Notes: a model not told the origin generated them from the sequence alone. A stretch of DNA of 56,226 nt from Solibacillus silvestris (GCA_001586195.1 CP014609.1:3935001-3991226), one strand, 5' to 3'. Positions 28,249 to 38,124 are shown, numbered from the stretch's first letter. Numbers and translations are program-made.

Positions 28249-29103
28249 ATGACAGTAGCAAATGAAGTAAAAATTAAATCAGGTCACGTGAAAACAGGTA
28301 AATATACATCATTTGTCCATGAGGCAGGTTCAAAGACAAATGAAACGATCTTATTTTTACACGGTTCAGGTCCTGGTGTAACGTCAATCGCCAACTGGAG
28401 TTATGCTTTAAATGACTGTGGGAATGACTTCCACTGTTTAGCACCTGACCTATACGGCTTTGCCGATAGTGATCATCCGGATGAACCGCTTAAGAATCGC
28501 CAATTGTGGATGGATTGCTGGGTAGAGCAATTAATTGAGCTGCTAGATTACTATGAAATCGAAAAAGCCCATGTAGTAGGGAACTCGTTAGGCTGTTCCA
28601 TTGCGCTAGAACTGTTGCTTGAATATCCTGAACGTTTTGACCGCGTTGTATTAATGGGTCCAGGCGGCACACCTAATACGAAACTAAGCTTAGAGTTGGC
28701 ACGCGCAAAATCGTTCTATGACAATCCTTCTAAAAAACGCCTACAGCAAATTATGGGCTGGTTCGTTTACGACAAGGATGCGATGCAACCGGTTATTGAC
28801 GGTTTAACAGATGCACGCTATGCCAATGCGATGCGAGAAGAAGTAAAGCGCTCAAATAACTCGATTTTCTCGACGGCAGCTGTACCGATTCCAGTCGTAG
28901 CGTTAAACCGCATCGGCAATCAGATTTTATTAATCCATGGTCAAAACGATAAAGTATGCTCAATCGAATCAAGCTATTATTTAGCAGAACATATTCCAAA
29001 CGCACAATTGCATGTATTCCCTCAATGCGGTCACTGGACACAAATCGAGAAAAAAGAGTCGTTCAATTATTTAATTCAACAATTCTTCAACCGTAAAATT
29101 TAA
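28249..29103 (+). CDS. Meta-cleavage product C-C hydrolase (module A)
   Basis: A 284-residue alpha/beta hydrolase. The catalytic triad is visible as Ser113 in the nucleophile elbow GNSLG, Asp in HGQNDKV and His in QCGHW, and HGSGPG forms the oxyanion region. This pattern is shared with BphD, HsaD, MhpC and similar vinylogous 1,5-diketone hydrolases, which split the ring-cleavage product into a carboxylic acid and 2-hydroxypenta-2,4-dienoate. The latter feeds the hydratase at 34304. It follows its dioxygenase with only 11 bases between, AGGAGG before the ATG. A second, diverged hydrolase at 30670 suggests two different side chains are handled. Confidence 0.9.
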   Translation: MTVANEVKIKSGHVKTGKYTSFVHEAGSKTNETILFLHGSGPGVTSIANWSYALNDCGNDFHCLAPDLYGFADSDHPDEPLKNRQLWMDCWVEQLIELLDYYEIEKAHVVGNSLGCSIALELLLEYPERFDRVVLMGPGGTPNTKLSLELARAKSFYDNPSKKRLQQIMGWFVYDKDAMQPVIDGLTDARYANAMREEVKRSNNSIFSTAAVPIPVVALNRIGNQILLIHGQNDKVCSIESSYYLAEHIPNAQLHVFPQCGHWTQIEKKESFNYLIQQFFNRKI

Positions 29104-29171
29104 GTCTTTCTGAGTGTTTTCCGCTGAATGATAATAAAGCGCTTACAAAATGAAGTGGAAGTGATTTGAAA

Positions 29172-30656
29172 ATGTTAAATGAACAAGCAGATATCGTCGT
29201 AGTAGGTGCCGGAAATGCCGCGTTATGCGCGGCCATTTCGGCAGCAGAACATGGCGCGAAAGTAACGGTACTGGAAATTTCCTCTGAAGAAGAAAAAGGT
29301 GGCAATACGACATATACGCACGGATCAATTCGCTTTGCTTTTAAAGATGGTGAAGAGGTTAGGCAATTGCTACCGGATATGACGGATGAGGAATTTGCGA
29401 TGACGGATTTCGGCAGCTATCCAAGCGAACAGTTTTTTGATGACGTATGCACAATGTCGAACTTTCGTACAGATTACGATTTAACATCGGTCATGACCGA
29501 CAAAAGCTTTGAAACGATGCAATGGTTACTCAATCACAATATTAAATTCATCCCGATCTATGGTCGGCAGGCATATAAAATAGACGGAAAATTCAAATTT
29601 TGGGGCAACATGGTCATCGAAGCAGTCGGCGGCGGAAAAGGCTTAGTTGATGCGTTACATAATGAAGCCAATCGTTTAGGTATTACAATCCATTACAATA
29701 CGGCGGCTGTTGATCTCGTAACGGAACAGCGCAAAGTAAAAGGGATTATCGTCCGTCATGCCGGTGAAGAACGCCAGATTGATTGTCAGGCGATTGTACT
29801 GGCAAGCGGCGGCTTCCATGCAAATGTGGAAATGCGAACGAAATATTTAGGACCTGGTTGGGATACTGTTCATACGCGCGGATGTAAATATAACGTGGGA
29901 GACGGCTTGCGAATGGCAATGCAGCTCGGAGCCCGCACAACAGGAAACTGGTCTGGTGCACACGCGGTTGGAGGCGACCGTTATTTGCCGGATTATAAAG
30001 AAGGCTTCCAAAAATTAAGCTATCCATTTGGCATCCTAGTCAATAATGAAGGCAAACGCTTTATAGATGAAGGCTCCGATTTCCGGAATTATACGTACGC
30101 AAAGCTTGGACGTGAAATATTAAAGCAGCCGGGACAGTGTGCATGGCAAATTTTCGATGCAAAAACAAAACCTTTCCTTCGGGAAGAATATGAAGGGCGT
30201 CACGTGTCAAAAGTGTCCGCGCCAACGCTGGAACAATTAGCGGAAAAGATGGACGGTATCAACAAAAACCGTTTCATGCAGGAAGTTCATGCATTTAATG
30301 CAGCGGTCAGCAGCGATACAGCATTCAATCCGAATATATTGGACGGCAAAGCAACTAGTGGCTTGGACGTTCCAAAATCCAATTGGGCAAACCCGATTGA
30401 AGAAGGTCCATTTGAAGCGTATGCCATCGGGTGCGGTATTACATTTACGTACGGCGGTTTGAAAATCTCGAAAAAAGCGGAAGTCATTCATAATGATTTC
30501 ACAACGATAGATGGCTTGTATGCAGCAGGTGAAATTGTCGGCGGTTTGTATTATGACAATTATCCGGGTGGTGCCGGCTTGACTTCCGGTGCAGTATTTG
30601 GACGCATTGCTGGGGAACATGCCGCAAAGTATAGCCAACAAAAAATGACGGTTTAG
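29172..30656 (+). CDS. FAD-dependent dehydrogenase, fumarate reductase / TcuA / ketosteroid dehydrogenase family
   Basis: ATG 29172 is preferred over an upstream TTG (29166) because GGAAG lies at suitable spacing. About 494 residues. The FAD motif GAGNAALCAAISAAEHG is near the N-terminus, and the flavin-contact end motif YAAGEIVGGLYYDNYPGG is near residue 455. Length and motifs resemble tricarballylate dehydrogenase (TcuA) and 3-oxosteroid 1-dehydrogenase relatives, which remove two hydrogens from a carbon-carbon single bond next to a carbonyl. In an otherwise phenol-degrading operon this may desaturate or aromatise an alicyclic intermediate. Substrate unknown. Diverged relatives lie at 43781 and 46424. 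Confidence 0.82.
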   Translation: MLNEQADIVVVGAGNAALCAAISAAEHGAKVTVLEISSEEEKGGNTTYTHGSIRFAFKDGEEVRQLLPDMTDEEFAMTDFGSYPSEQFFDDVCTMSNFRTDYDLTSVMTDKSFETMQWLLNHNIKFIPIYGRQAYKIDGKFKFWGNMVIEAVGGGKGLVDALHNEANRLGITIHYNTAAVDLVTEQRKVKGIIVRHAGEERQIDCQAIVLASGGFHANVEMRTKYLGPGWDTVHTRGCKYNVGDGLRMAMQLGARTTGNWSGAHAVGGDRYLPDYKEGFQKLSYPFGILVNNEGKRFIDEGSDFRNYTYAKLGREILKQPGQCAWQIFDAKTKPFLREEYEGRHVSKVSAPTLEQLAEKMDGINKNRFMQEVHAFNAAVSSDTAFNPNILDGKATSGLDVPKSNWANPIEEGPFEAYAIGCGITFTYGGLKISKKAEVIHNDFTTIDGLYAAGEIVGGLYYDNYPGGAGLTSGAVFGRIAGEHAAKYSQQKMTV

Positions 30657-30669
30657 GGAGGAAGTTATT

Positions 30670-31527
30670 ATGACTATTATTGAGCGCAAAGTAAAAACAG
30701 GCGATTACGAAACATTTATTATGGAGGGCGGCATCGGAAATAAAGATGTGGTTATTTTAATCCACGGATCTGGCCCTGGAGCAAATGGTAAAGCGAACTG
30801 GCAATTTGTCATCGATGATTATGCGGAAGATTTACATGTAGTTGCCCTTGATCTATTCGGTTTCGGCAACACGGACCATCCGGAAGAATATCCGGAAAAC
30901 GGTGTCCAATGGATGTCGGTACGCGTGAAGCAAGTACTCGACTTAATGGATGCGCTGAACATTGAAAAAGCAAATCTGATCGGGAACTCTTTAGGCGGCG
31001 TTGTAGCAACATATTTGAACATGGCTGCTCCAGAGCGCTTCAATAAAATTGTTCTGATGGGTGCAGGTGTCTCGTTATCACAGCCAACACCGGAACTGTC
31101 AAAACTGGCAAACTTCCATTTAGACCCGACAAAAGAAAACTTGCGCAACTTACTGAGCTGGTTCGTCTATGACCTGGATCGTATGCAGGACTTTGTAGAC
31201 CAAGTAGTAGAGGCGCGTTGGGAAGCATTCCAACGTCCGGAGATCCAACGTTCATACCGTGAAAACTTTACACGTTCAACAATGATAGAATTCCAAATTC
31301 CGCAAACGGCACTGGAGCGTATGCAAAATGAATTTTTATTAATCCATGGCTACCACGATCGTTTCGTGCCAGTACAAAGCAGTCTTTATGCATTGGAACA
31401 CTTGCCAAATGCAGAGCTGCACATCTTAAAAAGATGCGGTCACTGGGCAATGATCGAACAGCGTGAAGAATTTTTACACGCGACAAAGCACTTTTTCACA
31501 AAGGATAAAAAAGAAGTACATTCTTAA
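30670..31527 (+). CDS. Meta-cleavage product C-C hydrolase (module B)
   Basis: A 285-residue alpha/beta hydrolase, paralogous to the 28249 product. Ser107 lies in GNSLGG, the acid residue in GYHDRFV and His in RCGHW, with HGSGPGANGKANW as the oxyanion segment, which fits BphD/HsaD-type hydrolases closely. It should act on the ring-cleavage product of the dioxygenase at 32789. GGGAGG lies before the ATG, 13 bases after the flavoprotein gene. The clear divergence between the two hydrolases points to separate substrates rather than recent duplication. Confidence 0.9.
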   Translation: MTIIERKVKTGDYETFIMEGGIGNKDVVILIHGSGPGANGKANWQFVIDDYAEDLHVVALDLFGFGNTDHPEEYPENGVQWMSVRVKQVLDLMDALNIEKANLIGNSLGGVVATYLNMAAPERFNKIVLMGAGVSLSQPTPELSKLANFHLDPTKENLRNLLSWFVYDLDRMQDFVDQVVEARWEAFQRPEIQRSYRENFTRSTMIEFQIPQTALERMQNEFLLIHGYHDRFVPVQSSLYALEHLPNAELHILKRCGHWAMIEQREEFLHATKHFFTKDKKEVHS

Positions 31528-31547
31528 ACATAATAGGGGGCTATATC

Positions 31548-32756
31548 ATGGGAGAAACAGTAGTAAGTACATTATCTGTAAGCGAAATGCTTGTTGAGAA
31601 CGCTCGCCAGCTCATTCCGAAATTACGTGAAGCAACATTGGAAATTGATAAAAACAGCCAAATTCCAGATGAAATTATTCAGGAAATGCGTGAAAAAGGA
31701 TTATTAAAGGTTTTACGACCAAAAATTTTCGGTGGACATGAAACAAGCATGCAAAACTATTTTGATGTTGTCACTGAAATCAGCCGCGGAAATCCGTCTG
31801 CCGGATGGTTCACAGCGTTAAGCAATATTCGCGATTACATGATTTCCTATGTATACGGCGAAAAAGCGCTAGCAGAGATTTTTGGGCCAAACCGTAATAA
31901 TGATGTGATTTTAGCAGGTAACTTCAAACCGATCCGTATCGATATTGAAAAAGTTGATGGCGGTTACTTCATTAAAGACGCACAGTGGCCATTCGTATCG
32001 GGTGCTCCGTATGCAGACTGGTTCTACTGTGGCGCACCGGTTGACGATGGCAATGGCGGAATCGAAATGGCGATTTTAATCGTACCTCGTGAGGATGTTA
32101 CGGTTTTGGACGACTGGGATGTAGTCGGTTTAAAAGGGTCCGGCAGTAACAGTATTGTCATTAAGGAAGTGTTTGTCCCGGATCACCGCATTTCATTAGA
32201 CCGCTTAGCTCAGCAGCGTCATTATATGATCGATGAATTAAAAGACAATCCGTTATACCGTACACCATTCGTACCGTCACTGACATTATCAATTGCAGCA
32301 CCGGTATTAGGCACAGCTCTTGGCGGATTTGATGTCCATATGGAACGTGTGAATAAAGCAGGGATCGGCAATACATTCTACAACAAAATGTCAGATGCCC
32401 CGCTGACACATTTACAAATAGCGGAAATCGATCTGAAGTTGGAGTGCGCAAGATCGTTATTCGAAAATGCGATTAAAATTTTGGACGATTACTCAACGAG
32501 CGGCAAGGAATTCACGCAAAAAGTAAGTATTCGCATTAAGGCACAGTACGGCTATGCCAACCAATTATGTAAGGAAGCGTATGATTTGATGCTTGCGGGA
32601 TCAGGTTCGGTATTTGCTTACAATAGCAACGTATTCCAGGCGTTTTACCGCGACTTTATTACGATGCATTTACATGCATTCATTACACCGTCAAGCTTGC
32701 TAGAGACACATGGACGTTTAATGGTGGATCTAGAGCCAAACACATATTTCGCATAG
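31548..32756 (+). CDS. Acyl-CoA-dehydrogenase-fold flavin monooxygenase, oxygenase component (module B)
   Basis: A 402-residue group D oxygenase, paralogous to the 25941 product. It has the same three-part fold and key stretches (LRPKIFGGHE, SAGWFTAL, LKGSGSNSIVIKEVFVPDHR). It probably hydroxylates a second phenolic substrate using reduced flavin from the 33810 reductase. It lies between the module B hydrolase and the module B dioxygenase (21 and 32 base gaps), so the gene order is hydrolase-oxygenase-dioxygenase, different from module A. AGGGGG lies before the ATG. The name acyl-CoA dehydrogenase would be misleading here. Confidence 0.85.
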   Translation: MGETVVSTLSVSEMLVENARQLIPKLREATLEIDKNSQIPDEIIQEMREKGLLKVLRPKIFGGHETSMQNYFDVVTEISRGNPSAGWFTALSNIRDYMISYVYGEKALAEIFGPNRNNDVILAGNFKPIRIDIEKVDGGYFIKDAQWPFVSGAPYADWFYCGAPVDDGNGGIEMAILIVPREDVTVLDDWDVVGLKGSGSNSIVIKEVFVPDHRISLDRLAQQRHYMIDELKDNPLYRTPFVPSLTLSIAAPVLGTALGGFDVHMERVNKAGIGNTFYNKMSDAPLTHLQIAEIDLKLECARSLFENAIKILDDYSTSGKEFTQKVSIRIKAQYGYANQLCKEAYDLMLAGSGSVFAYNSNVFQAFYRDFITMHLHAFITPSSLLETHGRLMVDLEPNTYFA

Positions 32757-32788
32757 ATAAATAAATAAACAAAAAAGGGGAATGCACT

Positions 32789-33742
32789 ATGACAAATCCG
32801 GAAATTTCAAAACTTGGCCACTTTGGTTTAGTAAGTACAGATTTAGAAAAATCACTTTGGTTTTTTAAAGAAGTAATTGGTCTTGAAGAAACAGAAGAAG
32901 CAGACGGTGTTCACTATTTACGTGCATGGGGTGACTTCGAGCACCATACATTAACGCTTCGTGCTGGTGAAGAGTCTCGCCTTGATCATATTGCATGGCG
33001 TACAAAACGTCCTGAAGATGTAGATGCTTTTGCTGAAAATCTGCAAAAAGAAGGAATCGAAATCAATTGGGTAGAGGAAGGCACGGAAAGAGGTCAAGGA
33101 AAAGCATTCCGCTTCCAGCTTCCTAGTAAACATACATTTGAAATCTATTTTGATATGGAAAAAACATTAGCTGCACCGGAAACACGTTCTGTATTAAAAA
33201 ATCAGACGCATAAATCATGGAATAGAGGAGTATCACCGCGTCGTATTGACCATGTGAATCTATTAAGCTCTATACCGGCAAATGAATTTTCAGATTTTAT
33301 GATACAACACTTAGGCTTTAACTTACGTGAATATGTGGAAGCACCGGACGGCAGCTATTTAGGCGCATGGTTAAGTGTAACACCACTTGTACACGACATC
33401 GCATTTAGCTTTGATCCGCATTCCGCATCTACACACGAAGTACACCATATTTCATACTGGCTGGATAATGCACAGGATTTATTACGTGCAGCGGATATTT
33501 TAAAGGAAAACGGTATTGAGTTTAAAGGTCCAGGAAAACACGGTATTTCACAGGCAATGTACATTTATGCAATTGACCCTGGTAGTGGAGTTCGTCTGGA
33601 AATCTTCACAAACGGCTATTTAATTTTCGAGCCGGATTGGGAGCCAATTCGTTGGACGTTAGATGAGATGAGCTTAGGTTTCACTTATTGGGGCGATCAA
33701 ATGGACAATAACCCTGAAAATAACCCGACAATTAAAGCGTAA
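32789..33742 (+). CDS. Extradiol catechol 2,3-dioxygenase, VOC type I (module B)
   Basis: A 317-residue paralogue of the 27245 product. The iron ligands are His155 (RRIDHVNLLS), His219 or 220 (EVHHISYW) and Glu271 (GVRLEIF). The N-terminal VOC half (about 1-120) has lost the ligands, as is normal for type I enzymes. It shares with its paralogues the EHHTLTLRAGE segment and the C-terminal FEPDWEP extension. AAAAGGGG lies before the ATG. It should open the catechol formed by the 31548 oxygenase. Confidence 0.91.
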   Translation: MTNPEISKLGHFGLVSTDLEKSLWFFKEVIGLEETEEADGVHYLRAWGDFEHHTLTLRAGEESRLDHIAWRTKRPEDVDAFAENLQKEGIEINWVEEGTERGQGKAFRFQLPSKHTFEIYFDMEKTLAAPETRSVLKNQTHKSWNRGVSPRRIDHVNLLSSIPANEFSDFMIQHLGFNLREYVEAPDGSYLGAWLSVTPLVHDIAFSFDPHSASTHEVHHISYWLDNAQDLLRAADILKENGIEFKGPGKHGISQAMYIYAIDPGSGVRLEIFTNGYLIFEPDWEPIRWTLDEMSLGFTYWGDQMDNNPENNPTIKA

Positions 33743-33809
33743 AAGTGTCTCGCACCAAAGCGGATAGTTTACGAAGTGAAAATATAATCTGCAAAGAGGA
33801 GGCTTCATT

Positions 33810-34289
33810 ATGATGGATGATCGTTTATTTAGAAATGCGATGGGGAAGTTTGCGACAGGTGTTACCGTCATTACAACAGAGCACGATAAACAAGAGCATG
33901 GTATGACAGCGAATGCATTCATGTCTGTTTCTTTAGAGCCGAAACTGGTTGTAATTTCAATCGGAGAAAAGGCACGCTGCCTTCCAAAAATTAAAGAGAG
34001 CGGCATTTTCGGTGTAAATATTTTAGCTGAAGATCAACAAGATTATTCAATGGTTTTTGCCGGTCAAAAGAAAGATGAAGTAGTAGAGGTAACTTTCGAG
34101 CGTTTAGCAGGGGTACCGGTTTTACAAGGAGCCATCGCACAGATCAGCTGTGATGTTGTATCGGAGTATGTCGAAGGTGATCACACATTATTCATCGGCA
34201 AAGTACGGGATATTAAGCTAGATGATTCGAAAGAGCCGTTACTATTCTATGCGGGCAAATACCGTTCATTAGAAACAATTACTGTATAA
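33810..34289 (+). CDS. NAD(P)H:flavin oxidoreductase, reductase component
   Basis: A 159-residue HpaC/HsaB-type flavin reductase with FRNAMGKFATGVTVITT at the N-terminus, the MTANAFMSVSLEPK flavin-binding stretch and a terminal YAGKYRSL. It would supply reduced FMN or FAD to the two group D oxygenases. It is the only such reductase in the cluster and therefore probably serves both modules. GAGGAGG lies before ATG 33810 (a second ATG follows immediately). It sits 67 bases after the module B dioxygenase and 14 before the hydratase. Confidence 0.9.
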   Translation: MMDDRLFRNAMGKFATGVTVITTEHDKQEHGMTANAFMSVSLEPKLVVISIGEKARCLPKIKESGIFGVNILAEDQQDYSMVFAGQKKDEVVEVTFERLAGVPVLQGAIAQISCDVVSEYVEGDHTLFIGKVRDIKLDDSKEPLLFYAGKYRSLETITV

Positions 34290-34303
34290 CAGGGGGATTC
34301 AAA

Positions 34304-35074
34304 TTGGATATTCAACAAGCTGCTAATGCATTATTAACTGCTGAACGTTCGAAACAGCCAATTGAACCTTTTACGTCGTCAACTGATATTTCAGTTGACG
34401 ACGCTTATCATATTCAGCTGTTACAAATTAAAGAGAAATTGAAGGAAGCTGAACTGGTAGGCATGAAGGTTGGATTGACGAGCGAAGTAATGCAAAAAAT
34501 GTTCAATGTAGACACGCCTGATTTCGGGCACATTTTGAGCACGATGGTTTATGAAAATAACAGTACAATTTCGAAATCGCAGTTTATTCAACCGAAAGTA
34601 GAATTCGAAATTGCTTTTTTATTAAAAGAAGATTTAAAGGGCCCGAATGTGACAGTCGAACAAGTATTACAGGCAACAAAAGCGATTGCACCAGCAATTG
34701 AAATCATCGATAGTCGCATTATGGACTGGAAATTTAAATTTGAAGATACGGTAGCGGATAATGGTTCTTCAGCCGGGGCAATTATTGGCACACCATCTGA
34801 TTTACCATCTTTTGAAGAGCTCGCAAACATTCCGATAGTCGTGAAGAAAAATGGCGAAGTGATCGATCAAGGTGTGAGCAGCGCAGTAATGGGGAACCCA
34901 GCGAAAGCAATTGCCTGGCTTGCCAATATGTTAAGTGAATATGATATCTCACTTAAAGCAGGTCAATTCATTTTAGCGGGCGCAATTACAGCAGCAGTAT
35001 TTTTCGAAGTGAATGACGAGTTTGAAATTGATTTCGGTAAGTATGGACAGCTAAAAGTACGATTTACAGATTAA
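34304..35074 (+). CDS. 2-Keto-4-pentenoate hydratase
   Basis: A 256-residue hydratase/decarboxylase-family protein of the MhpD/BphH/HsaE type. It adds water to 2-hydroxypenta-2,4-dienoate to give 4-hydroxy-2-oxovalerate. Visible features are [16 protein letters not shown], the metal ligands in [10 protein letters not shown] and [11 protein letters not shown], and the end [12 protein letters not shown]. The start is a TTG at 34304 with AGGGGGA nine bases upstream. It is the first of three lower-pathway genes in the normal order hydratase, dehydrogenase, aldolase. Confidence 0.92.
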   Translation: MDIQQAANALLTAERSKQPIEPFTSSTDISVDDAYHIQLLQIKEKLKEAELVGMKVGLTSEVMQKMFNVDTPDFGHILSTMVYENNSTISKSQFIQPKVEFEIAFLLKEDLKGPNVTVEQVLQATKAIAPAIEIIDSRIMDWKFKFEDTVADNGSSAGAIIGTPSDLPSFEELANIPIVVKKNGEVIDQGVSSAVMGNPAKAIAWLANMLSEYDISLKAGQFILAGAITAAVFFEVNDEFEIDFGKYGQLKVRFTD

Positions 35075-35091
35075 GGATTGAGGTGAGCAAA

Positions 35092-35979
35092 TTGACGAAA
35101 TTAAAAGTAGGCATCATCGGTTCAGGGAATATCGGTACGGATTTAATGTATAAAATTGAGCGTTGTGATGCACTGGAAATGGCGGTCATGGTTGGTATTG
35201 ATCCGCAATCAGAAGGTTTGGCACGTGCATGTGAACGTGGCTATATAGCAATCGAAAATGGTATTGAAGGATTTAAATCACAGTTAGATCTAGTTGATAT
35301 CGTTTTTGATGCGACGAGTGCCTATGCTCACAGAGAAAACTACGAGGTAATTAAAGCTGCAGGTAAAAAAATGATTGATTTAACGCCGGCAGCAATAGGA
35401 CCATTCACTGTTCCGCCAGTAAATTTGAGTGAGCACTTTGAAAAAGACAATGTCAACATGGTAACGTGCGGCGGTCAGGCAACGATTCCGGTTGTGGCAG
35501 CGATTTCCCGTGTTGTGCCTGTTGACTATGCCGAAATCGTCGCAACAGTCGCAAGTAAAAGTGCGGGCCCGGGAACACGCGCAAATATCGATGAATTTAC
35601 ACGGACAACGGCAAATGCAATCGAAGTGGTCGGCGGTGCGAAAAAAGGGAAAGCAATTATCATTTTAAACCCGGCAGAACCGCCTATTATGATGCGTGAT
35701 ACAGTGCATGCGCTCGTAGCGGAGACAGGGAAAGAAGATGAAATTCGCGCTTCTATTAAAGAGATGATTGAGGAAGTAAAAACATACGTCCCGGGTTACC
35801 GTCTATGTGGTGAACCGATTTTTGAAGGTAATAAAGTATCAGTTTTATTAGAAGTGGAAGGGATTGGCGATTTCTTCCCGCCTTATTCAGGAAATTTGGA
35901 CATTATGACGGCAGCTGCTGCACGTGTAGCAAATGAATTAGCCAAAAATCTAATAGCGCAAGGAGCGGTTGTGCGATGA
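35092..35979 (+). CDS. mhpF: Acetaldehyde dehydrogenase (acylating)
   Basis: The TTG at 35092 is chosen over GTG 35083 because GAGGTGAG then acts as the ribosome site and the protein begins [18 protein letters not shown], as its relatives do. About 295 residues. The NAD-binding GSGNIG is at the N-terminus and the catalytic Cys126 lies in [14 protein letters not shown]. It oxidises acetaldehyde to acetyl-CoA and normally forms a channelling complex with the aldolase encoded next, whose start codon overlaps its stop by four bases. Confidence 0.94.
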   Translation: MTKLKVGIIGSGNIGTDLMYKIERCDALEMAVMVGIDPQSEGLARACERGYIAIENGIEGFKSQLDLVDIVFDATSAYAHRENYEVIKAAGKKMIDLTPAAIGPFTVPPVNLSEHFEKDNVNMVTCGGQATIPVVAAISRVVPVDYAEIVATVASKSAGPGTRANIDEFTRTTANAIEVVGGAKKGKAIIILNPAEPPIMMRDTVHALVAETGKEDEIRASIKEMIEEVKTYVPGYRLCGEPIFEGNKVSVLLEVEGIGDFFPPYSGNLDIMTAAAARVANELAKNLIAQGAVVR

Positions 35980-36971
35980 GAGACATTCATATTTTAGATG
36001 TATCGTTACGAGACGGCAGTCACTCCATGAAGCATCAATATTCCGAGCAACAAGTACGAGATATTGCCAGAGGATTAAATCAGGCAGGTGTAGAGTATTT
36101 TGAAGTCGCACATGGTGATGGGTTAGGCGGATCGAGCTTGCAGTACGGTCTATCTGCTGTAGACGAACTGAAGTTAATCGAAGCAGCTGCCAATGAATGT
36201 ACCGATTCAAAAGTAGCTGTCTTACTTATTCCCGGCATCGGGATTAAGGATGATTTAAAAAATGCCGTGAATGCAGGCGCAAAAATGGCACGTGTTGCAA
36301 CACATGTGACAGAAGCCGATATTTCAGCACAGCATATTGCCTATAGTCGTGAATTGGGACTGAAAACTGCCGGATTTTTGATGATGGCACATATGGCTCC
36401 GACAAGCGTCATTGTCGAGCAGGCTAAATTATTTGAAAGTTACGGTGCAGAAATCGTGTATGTGACGGATTCTGCAGGTTACCTTTTACCAGATCAAGTG
36501 ACGGAACGCATTCGGGCATTAAAAGAAAATATCGGCTGTGAAATCGGATTCCACGCACATAATAATATGTCACTGGCGATGGCGAACTCTTTAGCGGCAA
36601 TTGAAGCGGGCGCTACTTATATTGACGGCTCATTACGTGCACTGGGGGCAGGCAGCGGCAATACGCAAACCGAAGTATTAGTTGCGGTATTACAGCGGAT
36701 GGGCATTCAAACAGGTGTTGATCTGTACAATATTATCGATGTCGCAAATGACATCGTCGCACCTATTTTACCGCGTCCGCAGGAAATTTCAGGTTCGAGC
36801 TTAATTATGGGTTATGCAGGCGTGTATTCTAGCTTCTTACTCCATACAGAAAAAGCTTCCAAACAATTCGGTGTAGATGAACGCGATATTTTAGTTGAGC
36901 TGGGACGCCGTAAAACAGTCGGCGGACAGGAAGATTTAATTTACGAAGTGGCACAGAGTTTGCGGAAATAG
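35976..36971 (+). CDS. mhpE: 4-Hydroxy-2-oxovalerate aldolase
   Basis: A 331-residue DmpG/MhpE-type aldolase. The HMGL-like barrel begins [13 protein letters not shown], with metal ligands Asp and the HAH of [11 protein letters not shown], and the C-terminal communication domain needed for pairing with the dehydrogenase is present. It splits 4-hydroxy-2-oxovalerate into pyruvate and acetaldehyde. The ATGA overlap with the dehydrogenase implies translational coupling and equal amounts. It ends the section of the island that accounts for a complete meta pathway. Confidence 0.95.
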   Translation: MRDIHILDVSLRDGSHSMKHQYSEQQVRDIARGLNQAGVEYFEVAHGDGLGGSSLQYGLSAVDELKLIEAAANECTDSKVAVLLIPGIGIKDDLKNAVNAGAKMARVATHVTEADISAQHIAYSRELGLKTAGFLMMAHMAPTSVIVEQAKLFESYGAEIVYVTDSAGYLLPDQVTERIRALKENIGCEIGFHAHNNMSLAMANSLAAIEAGATYIDGSLRALGAGSGNTQTEVLVAVLQRMGIQTGVDLYNIIDVANDIVAPILPRPQEISGSSLIMGYAGVYSSFLLHTEKASKQFGVDERDILVELGRRKTVGGQEDLIYEVAQSLRK

Positions 36972-36997
36972 TGAAAACATCAGAATAGGGGGATTAA

Positions 36998-38056
36998 ATG
37001 CTGAAAACTAAATATTCTATGTTACTTGGGGTACTTTGCTTATTTATGGTTGTTTTAGTGGCCTGTTCAAATGATGAGGACAACTCTAAAGGTGAAAGTG
37101 AAAGTACAGTTTCAACTGTAGCTAAAGCCGAAGATGCAAATGATGAAGTACAAGAGGTAAAGGCGAAGTTAGCGCATTTTTATTCACCTGATATTTTCAC
37201 CTATGAAGGTTATGAGTTGTTTGCTGACTTAGTATCTAAAAAAAGTGATGGTAAAATTCAATTTACAATTTTCCCAGCCGGTCAGCTATATAATGATGCA
37301 AATTTACCTACAGCCATTTCAAGTGGTCAAGTCGAGTTAGGGGCCACAGTTGCTGAAACATGGGCATCTAACATCGCGGCATTAGAATTTAACACATTAC
37401 CAATCTACAAAGATACAGAACATTTTCGAAAAGCTTTAAATAGTGGGATTCGTGAAGTTGTTAGTGATCAATTAGCGACAATTAATGTAAAGCCACTAAT
37501 TTGGACATACTTCGATTTCTCATATTTCGCATCTATTAAGAGTCCATTAGTAAGTCCTGGAGACTTTGTGGACAAAAAAATTCGTACAACAGGTCCCTTA
37601 ATGGCAAAGTTTGTTGAACTCTCTGGGGGAACACCTGTATCTATTCCTGCCGTGGATGTACCACAAGCATTACAACGCGGTACAGTTGATGCTTCAGTAT
37701 CAGGAGTAACTGGTTTCCAATCTTGGAAGTACTACGACTATACAGATTATTATAGTGGACCTTTTAATCCAGGTTTAGTGTTACTAAGTGCAAATACTAA
37801 ATGGTGGAATTCCTTAAATGAACCAACTCAAAATGTGATTTTAGAAGCAGCAAAAGAAACAGAAGATTTTTTAATAGAAAGTCATGACAAAGTAACGGTT
37901 GAAGCGAAGACATTCCTTGCTGAGCAAGGAATGAAATATGAAGAAGTAAATCTCGAGCAATTTTCAGAAGCTATTGATGCTTTAAAAGAGCAATATTTAA
38001 GCAATGCAGGAGAAGCTGGAAAACAAATCATAGACATAGTCGAAAAAAGCCGATAA
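36998..38056 (+). CDS. dctP: TRAP transporter substrate-binding lipoprotein
   Basis: A 352-residue DctP-family binding protein. Residues 1-23 form a lipoprotein signal with lipobox LVAC (Cys23), followed by an acidic, Ser-rich linker to about residue 52. The mature domain shows the DctP core with FPAGQLYNDANLPTAISSGQ and KIRTTGPLMAKF containing the Arg that usually contacts the substrate carboxylate. It should deliver an organic acid to the DctQM permease encoded next, probably the growth substrate of the island. A hairpin between it and dctQ (38063-38096) may keep the binding protein more abundant than the permease. Confidence 0.9.
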   Translation: MLKTKYSMLLGVLCLFMVVLVACSNDEDNSKGESESTVSTVAKAEDANDEVQEVKAKLAHFYSPDIFTYEGYELFADLVSKKSDGKIQFTIFPAGQLYNDANLPTAISSGQVELGATVAETWASNIAALEFNTLPIYKDTEHFRKALNSGIREVVSDQLATINVKPLIWTYFDFSYFASIKSPLVSPGDFVDKKIRTTGPLMAKFVELSGGTPVSIPAVDVPQALQRGTVDASVSGVTGFQSWKYYDYTDYYSGPFNPGLVLLSANTKWWNSLNEPTQNVILEAAKETEDFLIESHDKVTVEAKTFLAEQGMKYEEVNLEQFSEAIDALKEQYLSNAGEAGKQIIDIVEKSR

Positions 38057-38062
38057 TTATTG

Positions 38063-38096
38063 ATGCTACCTTAATAAATAATGAGGTAGCATTTTA
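38063..38096 (+). terminator. Attenuator-like hairpin between dctP and dctQ
   Basis: ATGCTACCT (38063-38071) pairs perfectly with AGGTAGCAT (38084-38092), followed by TTTTATT. It lies 6 bases after the dctP stop and 30 before dctQ. Confidence 0.65.
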
Positions 38097-38124
38097 TTCA
38101 TCTTAGAAATTCATTAGGAGGTAT

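Noticed and set aside
31548..32756. True acyl-CoA dehydrogenase function for the 25941 and 31548 genes
   Set aside because: The adjacent flavin reductase, catechol dioxygenases and hydrolases, and the absence of acyl-CoA ligase or thiolase genes, favour the monooxygenase role.
25941..33742. Direct annotation as steroid ring-degradation genes (hsaA, hsaC, hsaD)
   Set aside because: The families match but no ketosteroid hydroxylase, side-chain or cholesterol-type genes are present, so the substrate cannot be assigned.
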